NCBI RefSeq assembly: GCF_900187615.1
Contig: NZ_FYDO01000038.1
Coordinates: 1-55,233, forward strand
Direction: 5' to 3'
Source: Pseudomonas sp. Irchel s3f7
Lineage (GTDB): Bacteria; Pseudomonadota; Gammaproteobacteria; Pseudomonadales; Pseudomonadaceae
DNA: 55,233 nt
Of this stretch, positions 8,268-17,365 are shown piece after piece; the stretch's first letter is position 1, and each line of letters begins with the position of its first letter. The notes under the pieces were generated by a model. That model made no database searches. It saw only the letters and a program-made list of their open reading frames with translations, and was not told the DNA's origin. The translations under genes were made by a program, and so were the position numbers.

Positions 8268-9092
8268 TCAGCCGTCAAGTTCCGAGAAACCGGTCAAGAA
8301 GTGTGGACCGATGTAACGCTCGGGCAACTCGAATTCGTCGCGATACTCGACCTGCACCAGGTAAAGACCAAACGGATGCGCCGTCACCCCGCCGGAACGG
8401 CGTATACGACTTTCCAGCACTTCTTTCATCCACTCCACCGGACGCTCGCCGGCGCCAATCGTCATCAGCACGCCGGCAATGTTGCGCACCATGTGGTGAA
8501 GGAACGCGCTGGCACGAATATCCAGCACGATCATCTTGCCGTGGCGCGTGACGCGCAGGTGATGAAGCTCCTTGATCGGCGACTTGGCCTGACACTGACC
8601 GGCGCGAAAAGCGCTGAAATCATGGGTGCCGACTAAATACTGAGCCGCTTCGGCCATGCGTTCGACGTCCAGCGGACGGTGGTTCCAGGTGATTTCTTCA
8701 TTCAGATGCGCGGGACGAATCTGATCGTTGTAAATCACGTAGCGATAGCGCCGGGCGATCGCCTTGAACCGCGCATGGAAGTGCGGCGGCATAACCTTGG
8801 CCCAACTGACGCTGACGTCGTGGGGCAAATTGATATTGGCGCCCATGACCCAGGCCTTCATCGAGCGCTCGACCTGCGTATCGAAATGCACCACTTGTCC
8901 GCAGGCGTGCACTCCGGCATCCGTACGACCGGCACAAAGCAGCGACACCGGGGAGTCGGCGACTTTGGACAAGGCGTTTTCGAGGGTTTCCTGCACGGTG
9001 AGCACGCCAGAGGCCTGACGCTGCCAGCCACGATACCGCGAGCCTTTGTATTCCACGCCCAACGCGACCCGGAAAAAGCCGTCGGCCGCCAT
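8268..9092 (-). CDS. truA: tRNA pseudouridine(38-40) synthase
   Basis: Isomerises uridines 38-40 in the anticodon arm of many tRNAs. About 274 residues with the catalytic Asp in CAGRTDAGVHA and the early strand ALGVEYKGSRYRGWQRQ. The start is uncertain. The ATG at 9092 (MAADGFFRVALG) fits the promoter at 9158-9186, leaving a leader of roughly 60 nt. In-frame TTG codons at 9122 and 9149 would add 10 or 19 residues, but neither has a good ribosome site, and the latter would be almost leaderless. trpF follows 63 bp downstream. Confidence 0.93.
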   Translation of the reverse strand: MAADGFFRVALGVEYKGSRYRGWQRQASGVLTVQETLENALSKVADSPVSLLCAGRTDAGVHACGQVVHFDTQVERSMKAWVMGANINLPHDVSVSWAKVMPPHFHARFKAIARRYRYVIYNDQIRPAHLNEEITWNHRPLDVERMAEAAQYLVGTHDFSAFRAGQCQAKSPIKELHHLRVTRHGKMIVLDIRASAFLHHMVRNIAGVLMTIGAGERPVEWMKEVLESRIRRSGGVTAHPFGLYLVQVEYRDEFELPERYIGPHFLTGFSELDG

Positions 9093-9157
9093 TTCGGCGG
9101 CCGGATTATCTATATTTGCCAAGGAGTGACAGCCTGCTGATTGACGCAAAGGTGGGC

Positions 9158-9186
9158 ATTATAAGGCGCTCGGGCGGGGATGCCAG
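9158..9186 (-). promoter_or_regulatory. Sigma70-type promoter for truA(-trpF)
   Basis: On the minus strand, CTGGCA (9181-9186) is separated by exactly 17 bp from a perfect TATAAT (9158-9163). It would start transcription near 9151, upstream of truA. It separates truA-trpF from fimV, which ends in a terminator and REP just before it. Confidence 0.7.
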
Positions 9187-9206
9187 AGTTGGTCGACTGA
9201 AGATCG

Positions 9207-9282
9207 AAAGATCGCAGCCTGCGGCAGCTCCTACAAAAAAGCATGCAATCCCCTGTAGGAGCTGTCGCAGGCTGCGATCTTT
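9207..9282. repeat. REP pair (REPIN)
   Basis: Two inverted arms of about 28 bp: AAAGATCGCAGCCTGCGGCAGCTCCTAC (9207-9234) and its near-complement at 9255-9282, around a 20-bp spacer. This is the ATCGCAGCC...AGCTCCTAC class, different from the GGCTTGC class at 13340, 16620 and 27186. Confidence 0.85.
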
Positions 9283-9297
9283 TGACTCAACAAACAA

Positions 9298-9324
9298 AAA
9301 CGGCAGCCTCAATGGCTGCCGTTT
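9298..9324 (-). terminator. Terminator after fimV
   Basis: Stem AAACGGCAGCC/GGCTGCCGTTT (11 bp, 5-nt loop), followed on the minus strand by TTTTTG. It lies 18 bp past the fimV stop. Confidence 0.85.
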
Positions 9325-9341
9325 CATTTGCAACGATTGAC

Positions 9342-12026
9342 TCACACCAGACGCGAAAGCATTTCCTCGGCTTCGCTCTTCTGACCGGCATCGCCTTCCG
9401 TCACCACCTCATTGAGGATGTCCCGGGCGCCGTCGTTGTCACCCATGTCGATGTAGGCCTGGGCCAGATCGAGCTTGGTAGCGACTTCATCAGTACCCGA
9501 CAGGAAGTCAAACTCGGGTTCCTCGTCAACTGTGGCCAGAGCATCGTCCACGGTGAAGCTCGGCTCACTGATGCTCTGGGACAGGCGATCCAGTTCGGCG
9601 TTGACGTCGTCCAGCTCGACGGCAAAGGCGTCCGGCGCATCTGCAGCTTCCGTGGCGTCCATTTCGTCAGCCAGTGACAGATCAAAGTCAGATGGCAGCT
9701 CCAGGTCGTCCAGCGGTGCTTCAGCAACCGCTGGAGCGTCAACCGACGGCAGATCTTTCACCCCTTCGTCGAGATCCAGCAAGAAGTCGTCTTCAGCGAG
9801 AATGGCTGGCGTTGGCTCCGCCCCCAGATCCAAATCCAGATCGAAGTCTGCCAGGTCGTCGAGGTTGTCCCTGATATCGGTCTGCTGCTGCAATACCGAC
9901 TCAAAGCTCAAATCGTCATCCCGCGGGAATTCTTCCAGCTCGCCCAGGGTCGCATCCGGCTCAGGTTGTGTCGCTGGAGCAATGTTTTCGAAGTCATCGA
10001 GACTCAGGTCGAAGGCGCTGTCGAGACCATCTTCGGCCGGGACCGGAGCAGCCGGCGCCGGTGTCACGTTTTCGAGATCGTCCAGGCTCAAGTCGAAAGC
10101 ACTGTCGAGATCGTCATCAACGGCGGCCGGTGCTTGCGGCTCATCCAGCAGCAGATCCTTGACGTATTGCGCGTCCAGTTCGGCGGTAGCCGCGGCGGCG
10201 GCGATTCCACCGGCAGCAACCAGTACCATCGCCGGGAAGCGGCTTTTCAGCTTTTCAACCTGGGCGTAGTTGTCGCCATTGGCCACCAACTGACGTTCCT
10301 GCGCAACGAACGCATCGCGGTCGCCTTGCTGGCCGTAGACTTCCATCAGTTTCAAGCGCACATCGCTGCGCTGGGGCTCTTGCTTGACGCCGTCTTCCAG
10401 CAACGCTGCGGCCTGATTCAGGCGACCGGCGTTGATGTGCGATTGCGCCTGACCCAGCACATCATCGGAACGCTCGGCAGACGGTGCAACCAACGGCGCA
10501 GCGATTGGCGTGGTCATCACAACCGGTGCAACCACTGGCGCAGGAGCAGGTTTCGGTGCAGTCGCCAGTTTCACACTTGGCGATGGAACCTCAAGACCTT
10601 CAAAGCTGCTTTCCGGCAGATCAAGGTCAGCCGAAAACGGCTGTTCTTCAGCCAGCGCACGGGCCATGCGCAGATGTTTTTCAGCTTCTTGCTGGGCTTT
10701 GCGGCGACGAGCCAACAACAGCAGCAGAAGCAGAAGCACTACAGCGCCACCACCCATCAGGCCGAGCAGTAATGGGTTGGTCAGCAGTTCGTTGAATTTT
10801 TGATCGTCGGATGTGGCTGCTGGCGTTTCGACGGGTGCCTGCGTTGGAGCCGTCGCCTCAGGCGCAGCTACAGCTGGCGTCGGGGCTGGAGCAGTCTGCG
10901 ATGGCGTTGCCGCGGGATCGGCAGCCAGCTCAGCCGACATCGCTGGCGCTGTGGCAGCCGGTGCGCCCGCAGCCCCTTCGGCCTGCAACTTGGCCAATTG
11001 ATTGTTTTTCAGCTCGATCAGGCGTTGCAGCTTGTCCAGCTGACTTTGCAAATCGGTCATGCGGCTTTTCAGTTCAGCGTTGTCACGACGCGTCGTGTCG
11101 AGGCTTTCCTGGGTTACCGCCAACTTGTTGTTTAAGGCTTTGGCATCACCGGCCGCACCTTTGCCAAGGTTCTTGCCGGATTCGGCAGACACCAGGCTCA
11201 GCTTATCGGTGGCCGCCTGTTTCGGAGCATCTTCACCGCGGGCGCGATGGGTGGCGTCGATCTGCTGCTGCCCTGCCCCTGGCTTGGCGACGTAACGACG
11301 GCCCTGACGCCATGCGGTGTTCTGGGCTGCCACTTCGGCGATGGCTTTGGATTGCGGCAAACCGGTGCTCTGCGCCTGATCCGGCAGGCGCAACACCTGG
11401 CCGGTTTTCAAGCGGTTGATATTGCCATCGATGAACGCATCCGGGTTCAAGGCCTGGATGGCCAGCATGGTCTGCTGGATCGAACCGCCGTTACGCGCCT
11501 TCGCAGCAATTTCCCAGAGGGTATCGCGTGGCGAGGTGGTGTGCTGGGACGGTTTGGTCGCACCGGTGACAGGCGCGGCAACCGTAGACGTCGGTTGCGC
11601 AGCCGCTTCAGCGGTTTGTGGTGAGAATTTGGACGGATCGAGCAACACGCTGTAATCGCGCAACAGACGGCCGTTCGGCCACATCACCTGCACCAGGAAT
11701 TTCACCATGGGCTCGGAGAGTGGTTTGCTGGAGGTCACGCGCAGGATGCTTTTGCCGCTGGCGTTGAGTACCGGGGTGAAGGTCAAGTCGTTGAGAAACG
11801 CCTGGCGGTCGACACCGGCCTTGGCGAAATCGTCAGGCGAAGCAAGGCTTGGCACCACTTCGGCAACGGTGAGGTCCTTGACATCAAGCAGCTCGATTTC
11901 CGCAACCAGCGGCTGGTTGAGCGTCGATTTCAGGGTCAGCTCCCCGAGCCCGAGGGCATGCGCCATACCGGAGGACAGCGCCGAGGCGGCCGCTATTGCT
12001 AACACCAGTTTGCGAACTTGAACCAT
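9342..12026 (-). CDS. fimV: FimV-like polar hub / pilus assembly protein
   Basis: An 894-residue inner-membrane protein. It has a signal peptide (about residues 1-25, cleaved after AHA), the conserved FimV N-terminal region (LGLGELTLKSTLNQPLVAEI), a LysM-like peptidoglycan-binding segment near 165-215, a coiled coil, and an Ala/Pro-rich stretch. A transmembrane helix at about 420-442 is followed by a long acidic cytoplasmic region and a C-terminal TPR-like FimV motif (LDLAQAYIDMGDNDGARDIL). In P. aeruginosa FimV organises type IV pili, polar localisation and cAMP signalling. The start MVQVRKLVLAIAA is chosen to give the signal peptide. The acidic part contains two near-copies of a motif around AFDLSLDDLEN/AFDLSLDDFEN. 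Confidence 0.93.
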   Translation of the reverse strand: MVQVRKLVLAIAAASALSSGMAHALGLGELTLKSTLNQPLVAEIELLDVKDLTVAEVVPSLASPDDFAKAGVDRQAFLNDLTFTPVLNASGKSILRVTSSKPLSEPMVKFLVQVMWPNGRLLRDYSVLLDPSKFSPQTAEAAAQPTSTVAAPVTGATKPSQHTTSPRDTLWEIAAKARNGGSIQQTMLAIQALNPDAFIDGNINRLKTGQVLRLPDQAQSTGLPQSKAIAEVAAQNTAWRQGRRYVAKPGAGQQQIDATHRARGEDAPKQAATDKLSLVSAESGKNLGKGAAGDAKALNNKLAVTQESLDTTRRDNAELKSRMTDLQSQLDKLQRLIELKNNQLAKLQAEGAAGAPAATAPAMSAELAADPAATPSQTAPAPTPAVAAPEATAPTQAPVETPAATSDDQKFNELLTNPLLLGLMGGGAVVLLLLLLLLARRRKAQQEAEKHLRMARALAEEQPFSADLDLPESSFEGLEVPSPSVKLATAPKPAPAPVVAPVVMTTPIAAPLVAPSAERSDDVLGQAQSHINAGRLNQAAALLEDGVKQEPQRSDVRLKLMEVYGQQGDRDAFVAQERQLVANGDNYAQVEKLKSRFPAMVLVAAGGIAAAAATAELDAQYVKDLLLDEPQAPAAVDDDLDSAFDLSLDDLENVTPAPAAPVPAEDGLDSAFDLSLDDFENIAPATQPEPDATLGELEEFPRDDDLSFESVLQQQTDIRDNLDDLADFDLDLDLGAEPTPAILAEDDFLLDLDEGVKDLPSVDAPAVAEAPLDDLELPSDFDLSLADEMDATEAADAPDAFAVELDDVNAELDRLSQSISEPSFTVDDALATVDEEPEFDFLSGTDEVATKLDLAQAYIDMGDNDGARDILNEVVTEGDAGQKSEAEEMLSRLV

Positions 12027-12232
12027 TAGTTCATCCTTAGTTTGAACATTCCTCGGCCAGCGAGAAGGTATTGATAGTCGCTGCCGCAAGGCATTGCGCG
12101 CAACGGCGAAGGTCGTCGCGCGCGGTCATTTCATTGTTGCTCCGCAAAGCCACGCAGAGTGGCTCTGCCGTCAGCATTCGGGCAAGCATAGGCTCGCCCG
12201 GAAACATTCGACAATTTGTAGCAAAGTATCTT

Positions 12233-13243
12233 TTACAGCAGGTCTTTTATCAACAACTCAGCCAGTTGCACAGCGTTGAGCGCAGCGCCTTTGCGTACGT
12301 TATCTGACGTCAGCCACAAATTAAGTTCCGACAGGTCGTCGATACCCTGGCGAACCCGACCAACGTAGACCACATCCTGCCCCACCGCATCGCCAACCGG
12401 GGTCGGATAATCGCCGGCTTCCACCAGCTCGATACCCGGCGCGTCTTCCAGGGCTGCGTTCACCTTCGCCAGGTCGATATCACTTGCCGACTGCAGGGTC
12501 ACATTAAAGCTATCGCCAAAAAACACCGGGGCTTGAATGCAAGTGACAGAAATCTTCAACGACGGCAGGTTCATGACCTGGCGAAGTTCACGTACCAGCC
12601 GCTTTTCCAGCAGCGTATGGCCCTGATCATCCGGCTTGCCGACTTGTGCCAGCAGGTTGAATGCCATCTGCCGATCAAAGAACTTCGGTTCAAGCGGGCG
12701 CACATTGAGCAGTTCGGCGGTTTGCCGCGCCAGCTCGCTCACCGCTTCGCGGCCCTGGGCAGACACCGCGAGGCTGGCGGTCAGATTGATACGTTGCAAT
12801 TCCATCAAGCTCAGCAACGGTGCAAGCACTACCGCCAGGGTGGTGGCCGATGGACTCGGGCTGCTGACCAGGAATGGCTTTTTCAAGTTGGCCAGTACCT
12901 GTGGATTGGCTTCCGGCACCACTTGCGGCGCTTGTTCGGCCGACAAGGCTCCGGACAGATCAATCACCGAGCAACCGGCAGCACTGGCGCGCGAAGCGAA
13001 ACTCAGGGTTACCGCCGGGCCTGCGGCAAAAAATACCAACTGCACTTTGCCGAAATCGAATTCATCGACTTCGCGCACACGCACGTTCTTGCCACGAAAC
13101 GGCACTGAGCTGCCGGCGGATTCGCTGCTGGCCAGCAAGTGCAGGTTACCGATTGGAAAATCGCGCTCTTCCAGAATCTGCACGAGCGTTTCGCCGACAG
13201 TACCGGTGGCGCCGATCACGGCGATATCAATGGTCTGGCTCAT
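12233..13243 (-). CDS. usg: Usg-like aspartate-semialdehyde dehydrogenase paralogue, probably non-catalytic
   Basis: A 336-residue protein of the ASADH fold next to true asd. The N-terminal NADP loop GATGTVGE is kept (residues 11-18). The segment aligning with the catalytic NPNCST of ASADH instead reads SPSPSATT, so the nucleophilic Cys is replaced (Pro131 in my alignment) and dehydrogenase activity is unlikely. The gene corresponds to the usg/PA3116-type gene found between asd and fimV in pseudomonads. Its role is unknown; a structural or regulatory function is only a guess. Confidence 0.88.
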   Translation of the reverse strand: MSQTIDIAVIGATGTVGETLVQILEERDFPIGNLHLLASSESAGSSVPFRGKNVRVREVDEFDFGKVQLVFFAAGPAVTLSFASRASAAGCSVIDLSGALSAEQAPQVVPEANPQVLANLKKPFLVSSPSPSATTLAVVLAPLLSLMELQRINLTASLAVSAQGREAVSELARQTAELLNVRPLEPKFFDRQMAFNLLAQVGKPDDQGHTLLEKRLVRELRQVMNLPSLKISVTCIQAPVFFGDSFNVTLQSASDIDLAKVNAALEDAPGIELVEAGDYPTPVGDAVGQDVVYVGRVRQGIDDLSELNLWLTSDNVRKGAALNAVQLAELLIKDLL

Positions 13244-13339
13244 GGGTTTTACCTCTGGCGAAACGGGGGGAGCGGCACTTTACCGGGTGGGTGGCACACA
13301 GGCAATTTCCGCAGGGGGTTATGCGGCGCCGATGAGATC

Positions 13340-13414
13340 GCCATCGCCAGCAAGCCGGCTCCTACAGGTGTGAGTAAGCTCATCATTGTAGGAGCCAGCT
13401 TGCTGGCGATGGCG
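13340..13414. repeat. REP pair (REPIN)
   Basis: Inverted arms CCATCGCCAGCAAGCCGGCTCCTACAG (13341-13367) and TGTAGGAGCCAGCTTGCTGGCGATGG (13387-13412) with a short spacer, between usg and asd. It is the GGCTTGC/GGCGATGG class. Confidence 0.9.
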
Positions 13415-13440
13415 GCCTGACTGGCGACACAACTCCCATA

Positions 13441-13476
13441 AAAAAACCCGCACCTCTTTCAAGGCGCGGGTTCTTT
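13441..13476 (-). terminator. Terminator after asd
   Basis: Stem AACCCGC (13445-13451)/GCGGGTT (13466-13472), followed on the minus strand by a run of T. It sits about 20 bp beyond the asd stop and separates asd from usg. Confidence 0.8.
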
Positions 13477-13491
13477 CATTGCATCAATCGA

Positions 13492-14604
13492 TCAACGCTC
13501 AAGCAGGATCCGCAGCATGCGACGCAGCGGTTCGGCCGCGCCCCACAGCAACTGGTCGCCGACGGTGAATGCACCGATGAACTGCGAACCCATGTTCAGC
13601 TTGCGCAGACGACCCACCGGCACGTTCAGGGTACCGGTGACCTTGGTCGGGCTCAGTTCCTGAATGCTGGTCTCGCGGTTGTTCGGCACCAGCTTGACCC
13701 AAGGGTTGTGCTGGCTGATCAGCCCTTCGATATCGGCGATCGGCACGTCTTTGTTCAGCTTGATGGTCAAAGCCTGGCTGTGGCAACGCATGGCGCCGAT
13801 GCGCACGCAGATGCCGTCGACTGGAATCGGGCTCTTGAAGCGACCGAGAATCTTGTTGGTCTCGGCCTGGGCCTTCCACTCTTCGCGGCTCTGACCGTTC
13901 GGCAATTCCTTGTCGATCCACGGGATCAGGCTGCCGGCCAGTGGTACGCCGAAGTTTTCGGTCGGGTACGCGTCGCTGCGCATGGCTTCGGCCACACGGC
14001 GGTCAATGTCGAGGATCGCGCTGGCCGGATCGGCCAGTTGATCGGCGACAGCGGCGTGGGTCGCGCCCATTTGCTTGATCAGTTCACGCATGTTCTGCGC
14101 GCCGGCACCGGAGGCCGCCTGATAAGTCATGGCGCTCATCCACTCCACCAGGCCAGCTTCGAACAGGCCACCGAGGCCCATCAGCATCAGGCTGACGGTG
14201 CAGTTGCCGCCGATGTAGTTCTTGGTGCCCGCGTCCAGTTGCTGGTCGATGACCTTGCGGTTCACTGGATCCAGAACGATCACCGCATCATCCTGCATAC
14301 GCAGGCTGGAAGCGGCGTCGATCCAGTAACCCTGCCAGCCGGCTTCACGCAGTTTCGGGAAGACTTCGCTGGTGTAGTCGCCACCCTGGCAGGTCAGAAT
14401 CACATCGAGGGTTTTCAGCTCTTCAATGCTGTAAGCGTCTTTGAGCGGAGCAATGTCCTTGCCCACGGACGGGCCTTGGCCACCGACATTGGAAGTGGTG
14501 AAAAACACCGGCTCGATAAGATCGAAATCCTGCTCTTCCAGCATCCGCTGCATGAGCACGGAACCGACCATACCGCGCCAACCGATCAGACCTACACGTT
14601 TCAT
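13492..14604 (-). CDS. asd: Aspartate-semialdehyde dehydrogenase
   Basis: A 370-residue enzyme that reduces beta-aspartyl phosphate to aspartate semialdehyde, feeding lysine/DAP, threonine, methionine and isoleucine. The NADP loop GWRGMVGS is at residues 8-15 and the catalytic Cys135 is in GGNCTVSLM, so this is the functional copy next to Usg. The length fits the Gram-negative class. It follows leuB by 66 bp. Confidence 0.97.
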   Translation of the reverse strand: MKRVGLIGWRGMVGSVLMQRMLEEQDFDLIEPVFFTTSNVGGQGPSVGKDIAPLKDAYSIEELKTLDVILTCQGGDYTSEVFPKLREAGWQGYWIDAASSLRMQDDAVIVLDPVNRKVIDQQLDAGTKNYIGGNCTVSLMLMGLGGLFEAGLVEWMSAMTYQAASGAGAQNMRELIKQMGATHAAVADQLADPASAILDIDRRVAEAMRSDAYPTENFGVPLAGSLIPWIDKELPNGQSREEWKAQAETNKILGRFKSPIPVDGICVRIGAMRCHSQALTIKLNKDVPIADIEGLISQHNPWVKLVPNNRETSIQELSPTKVTGTLNVPVGRLRKLNMGSQFIGAFTVGDQLLWGAAEPLRRMLRILLER

Positions 14605-14670
14605 CGCAACTACACCTTCTTGAAATGTGGGCCGCTGCTTTGTCTTGAATTTGGCAGCGGGCCCGAGAGA

Positions 14671-15753
14671 TTACAGATTCCGCAGCGCGGCGACTACTGC
14701 GTCACCCATTTCCTGCGTACCGACTTTAGTGCAACCTGCCGAATAAATGTCACCGGTGCGCAAGCCCTGATCCAGCACCAGGCTGACGGCTTTCTCAATG
14801 GCATCGGCTGCAGCCTGCTGATTGAAGCTGTAACGCAGCATCATCGACACCGACAGAATGGTCGCCAGCGGGTTGGCGATGCCTTTGCCCGCGATGTCCG
14901 GCGCCGAACCGTGGCACGGCTCGTACATGCCCTTGTTGTTGGTGTCCAGGGACGCCGATGGCAGCATGCCGATGGAACCGGTGAGCATCGAAGCCTGGTC
15001 GGACAGGATGTCGCCGAACATGTTGTCGGTGACGATCACGTCGAACTGCTTCGGTGCACGCACCAGTTGCATGGCGGCGTTGTCGACATACATGTGGCTC
15101 AGTTCGACTTCAGGGTAATCCTTGGCCACTTCCTCGACAATTTCACGCCACAGTTGGCTGGAGGCCAACACGTTGGCTTTATCCACCGAGCAGAGCTTCT
15201 TGCCACGGACCATGGCCATGTCGAAACCGACACGGGCGATACGGCGAATTTCGCTTTCGCTGTACGGCAGCGTGTCGTAGGACTGGCGCTCGCCGTTTTC
15301 GAGGGTGCGGGTACCGCGTGGCGCGCCGAAGTAGATGCCGCCGGTCAGTTCACGAACGATCAGGATATCCAGGCCGGCAACGATTTCCGGCTTCAGGCTG
15401 GAAGCCTCGGCCAGTTGCGGGTAGAGGATTGCCGGACGCAGGTTGCCGAACAAGCCCAGTTGCGCACGGATTTTCAACAGACCGCGCTCAGGGCGGATGT
15501 CACGTTCGATGGCATCCCATTTCGGGCCGCCAACGGCACCCAACAGCACGGCATCGGCCGCACGGGCACGTTCCAGGGTCTCGTCGGCCAGTGGCACGCC
15601 GTGCTTGTCGATGGCAGCGCCACCGATCACGTCGTGGCTCAGCTCGAAGCCCAGGGCGAACTTGTCGCTGGCCAGCTCCAGCACCTTGACCGCTTCGGCC
15701 ATGATTTCCGGGCCAATACCGTCACCTGGGAGAATCAGAATCTGCTTGCTCAT
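14671..15753 (-). CDS. leuB: 3-isopropylmalate dehydrogenase
   Basis: A 360-residue NAD-dependent beta-decarboxylating dehydrogenase, third step of leucine synthesis. It shows GDGIGPEI at residues 10-17, the substrate motif ELTGGIYFG, the catalytic YVDNAAMQLV region and GSAPDIAGKGIANP for NAD binding. It is separated from leuD by the methyltransferase gene and a REPIN, so leuCD and leuB may not be transcribed equally. Confidence 0.96.
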   Translation of the reverse strand: MSKQILILPGDGIGPEIMAEAVKVLELASDKFALGFELSHDVIGGAAIDKHGVPLADETLERARAADAVLLGAVGGPKWDAIERDIRPERGLLKIRAQLGLFGNLRPAILYPQLAEASSLKPEIVAGLDILIVRELTGGIYFGAPRGTRTLENGERQSYDTLPYSESEIRRIARVGFDMAMVRGKKLCSVDKANVLASSQLWREIVEEVAKDYPEVELSHMYVDNAAMQLVRAPKQFDVIVTDNMFGDILSDQASMLTGSIGMLPSASLDTNNKGMYEPCHGSAPDIAGKGIANPLATILSVSMMLRYSFNQQAAADAIEKAVSLVLDQGLRTGDIYSAGCTKVGTQEMGDAVVAALRNL

Positions 15754-15804
15754 GCTTTCCTCATGTCATCAGTCGGTGCGCCCATGGACGCACCCGGAAA
15801 AATT

Positions 15805-16572
15805 CTATCGCTCGGCCATCAGTACCAGTACATCGGTACTGAACGAACCATCAGCCTCAATCTCAAAATATTCGCGCACTTCGTTGCCCATCGACTGCTG
15901 CAACTCGCGGATCGCCGCGCGCATCACTTCAGGCGTGCGCATGCGTTCGACCCAGCTGCTGTACTCCAGGCGCAGGCGCTGACGAGTGGTACTGCGGGTG
16001 TGCAGTCCCGCCTCGCTGACCTGGCGCAACCACTCGCCGGCGGAATAATCGCGCACATGGCTGGTGTCGCGCAGCACTTCGACGCTTTGCAGGTAAGTGT
16101 CGAACAACGGGCTGCCCGGTGACAACACGTCGATGAACGCGGCGACGCCACCCGGTTTCAACACCCGACGCACTTCGCGCAATGCCAGGCCGAGATCACT
16201 CCAATGGTGCGCCGAATAACGGCTGAAGACGAAATCGAATTCGCCATCGGCAAACGGCAGACGCTCAGCGGCACCATTGACCGTGGACACATTGTTCAAG
16301 CCACGATCGATGGCAGCGGCCGTCACCACGTCGAGCATCTGCTGCGACAGGTCGTAGGCCACCACTTCTTTCACCAACGAGGCAACGTGAAAACTCACGT
16401 GACCGGCGCCGCAGCCCAGGTCCAGAATCCTGGCATCGCCCTGCCCCGCCAGCTCAGCCTGTAGCAGCGCGAACTCGGTACCTTGAGCGTGAACGGCGCT
16501 GCTCAAGTAGGCCGAAGCCTGTTCACCGAATTGCTTTTGGACTACCTGGTTGTGCTGGGCGGTGCTGGTCAT
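15805..16572 (-). CDS. Class I SAM-dependent methyltransferase
   Basis: A 255-residue protein with the Rossmann methyltransferase motif I ILDLGCGAGHVSF (about residues 49-61), an acidic residue ending the next strand (VAYDLSQQML) and FDFVFSRYSAHHW as motif III/IV, closest to the UbiE/COQ5-like Methyltransf_11 group. The substrate is unknown. It lies between leuB and leuD, an arrangement found in Pseudomonas, but no link to leucine synthesis is evident. 51 bp separate it from leuB. Confidence 0.88.
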   Translation of the reverse strand: MTSTAQHNQVVQKQFGEQASAYLSSAVHAQGTEFALLQAELAGQGDARILDLGCGAGHVSFHVASLVKEVVAYDLSQQMLDVVTAAAIDRGLNNVSTVNGAAERLPFADGEFDFVFSRYSAHHWSDLGLALREVRRVLKPGGVAAFIDVLSPGSPLFDTYLQSVEVLRDTSHVRDYSAGEWLRQVSEAGLHTRSTTRQRLRLEYSSWVERMRTPEVMRAAIRELQQSMGNEVREYFEIEADGSFSTDVLVLMAER

Positions 16573-16619
16573 GGGGACTTCCTTTTTGGGGTTTAGCCTG
16601 GTGTTGTCTGGGCGGGCCT

Positions 16620-16689
16620 CTTCGCCGGCAAGCCAGCTCCTACAGGGGAATGCGTTTCAACTGTAGGAGCTGGCTTGCCGGTGATGGCG
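16620..16689. repeat. REP pair (REPIN) between leuD and the methyltransferase
   Basis: CTTCGCCGGCAAGCCAGCTCCTACAG and the inverted CTGTAGGAGCTGGCTTGCCGGTGATGG flank an 18-bp spacer. Lying within the leu gene run, it may reduce transcript stability or expression of the genes past it. Confidence 0.9.
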
Positions 16690-16709
16690 TCATTACGCCT
16701 TACACAAAA

Positions 16710-17354
16710 TCACGCGTCGCGAAACAACCAAGGCTGGCTCGCACGATGCTTGGCCTCAAACGTCGCAATCGCATCGCCGTCCTGCAAGGTCAGGCCGATA
16801 TCGTCCAGGCCGTTGAGCAGGCAATGCTTGCGGAACGCATCGATTTCGAAGTTCAACACCTTGCCGTCAGGGCGAGTCACGGTCTGGGCTTGCAGATCGA
16901 CCTGCAACTGATAGCCCGGATTAGCCTCGACCTGCTGGAACAGTTCATCGACTTCGGCGTCGCTCAAGATGATCGGCAGCAAGCCGTTCTTGAAGCTGTT
17001 GTTGAAGAAGATGTCGGCGTAGCTCGGCGCGATGATGCTGCGGAAACCGTACTCTTCCAGTGCCCACGGCGCGTGTTCACGGCTGGAACCGCAACCGAAG
17101 TTTTCACGGGCCAACAGTACGCTGGCGCCTTGATAACGCTCGGCATTAAGGACGAAGTCCTTGTTCAACGGGCGCTTGGAGTTGTCCTGATACGGCTGCC
17201 CTACATCGAGGTAGCGCCATTCATCGAACAGGTTCGGGCCGAAACCCGTGCGCTTGATCGATTTCAAGAATTGCTTCGGGATGATCTGGTCGGTGTCGAC
17301 GTTGGCACGATCCAAAGGCGCGACAAGTCCAGTGTGCTGGGTAAAAGCTTTCAT
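16710..17354 (-). CDS. leuD: 3-isopropylmalate dehydratase small subunit
   Basis: A 214-residue swivel-domain subunit that pairs with LeuC. It has NVDTDQIIPKQFL near residue 19 and the conserved GCGSSREHAPWAL. It starts 11 bp after leuC on the minus strand, with AGGAG upstream of the ATG at 17354. Confidence 0.96.
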   Translation of the reverse strand: MKAFTQHTGLVAPLDRANVDTDQIIPKQFLKSIKRTGFGPNLFDEWRYLDVGQPYQDNSKRPLNKDFVLNAERYQGASVLLARENFGCGSSREHAPWALEEYGFRSIIAPSYADIFFNNSFKNGLLPIILSDAEVDELFQQVEANPGYQLQVDLQAQTVTRPDGKVLNFEIDAFRKHCLLNGLDDIGLTLQDGDAIATFEAKHRASQPWLFRDA

Positions 17355-17365
17355 GCTGCGCTCCT

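Noticed and set aside
13708..16122. Very long plus-strand open frame (about 800 codons) opposite asd, leuB and the methyltransferase
   Set aside because: It crosses three verified minus-strand genes and has no recognisable domain; GC-rich codon bias alone explains it.
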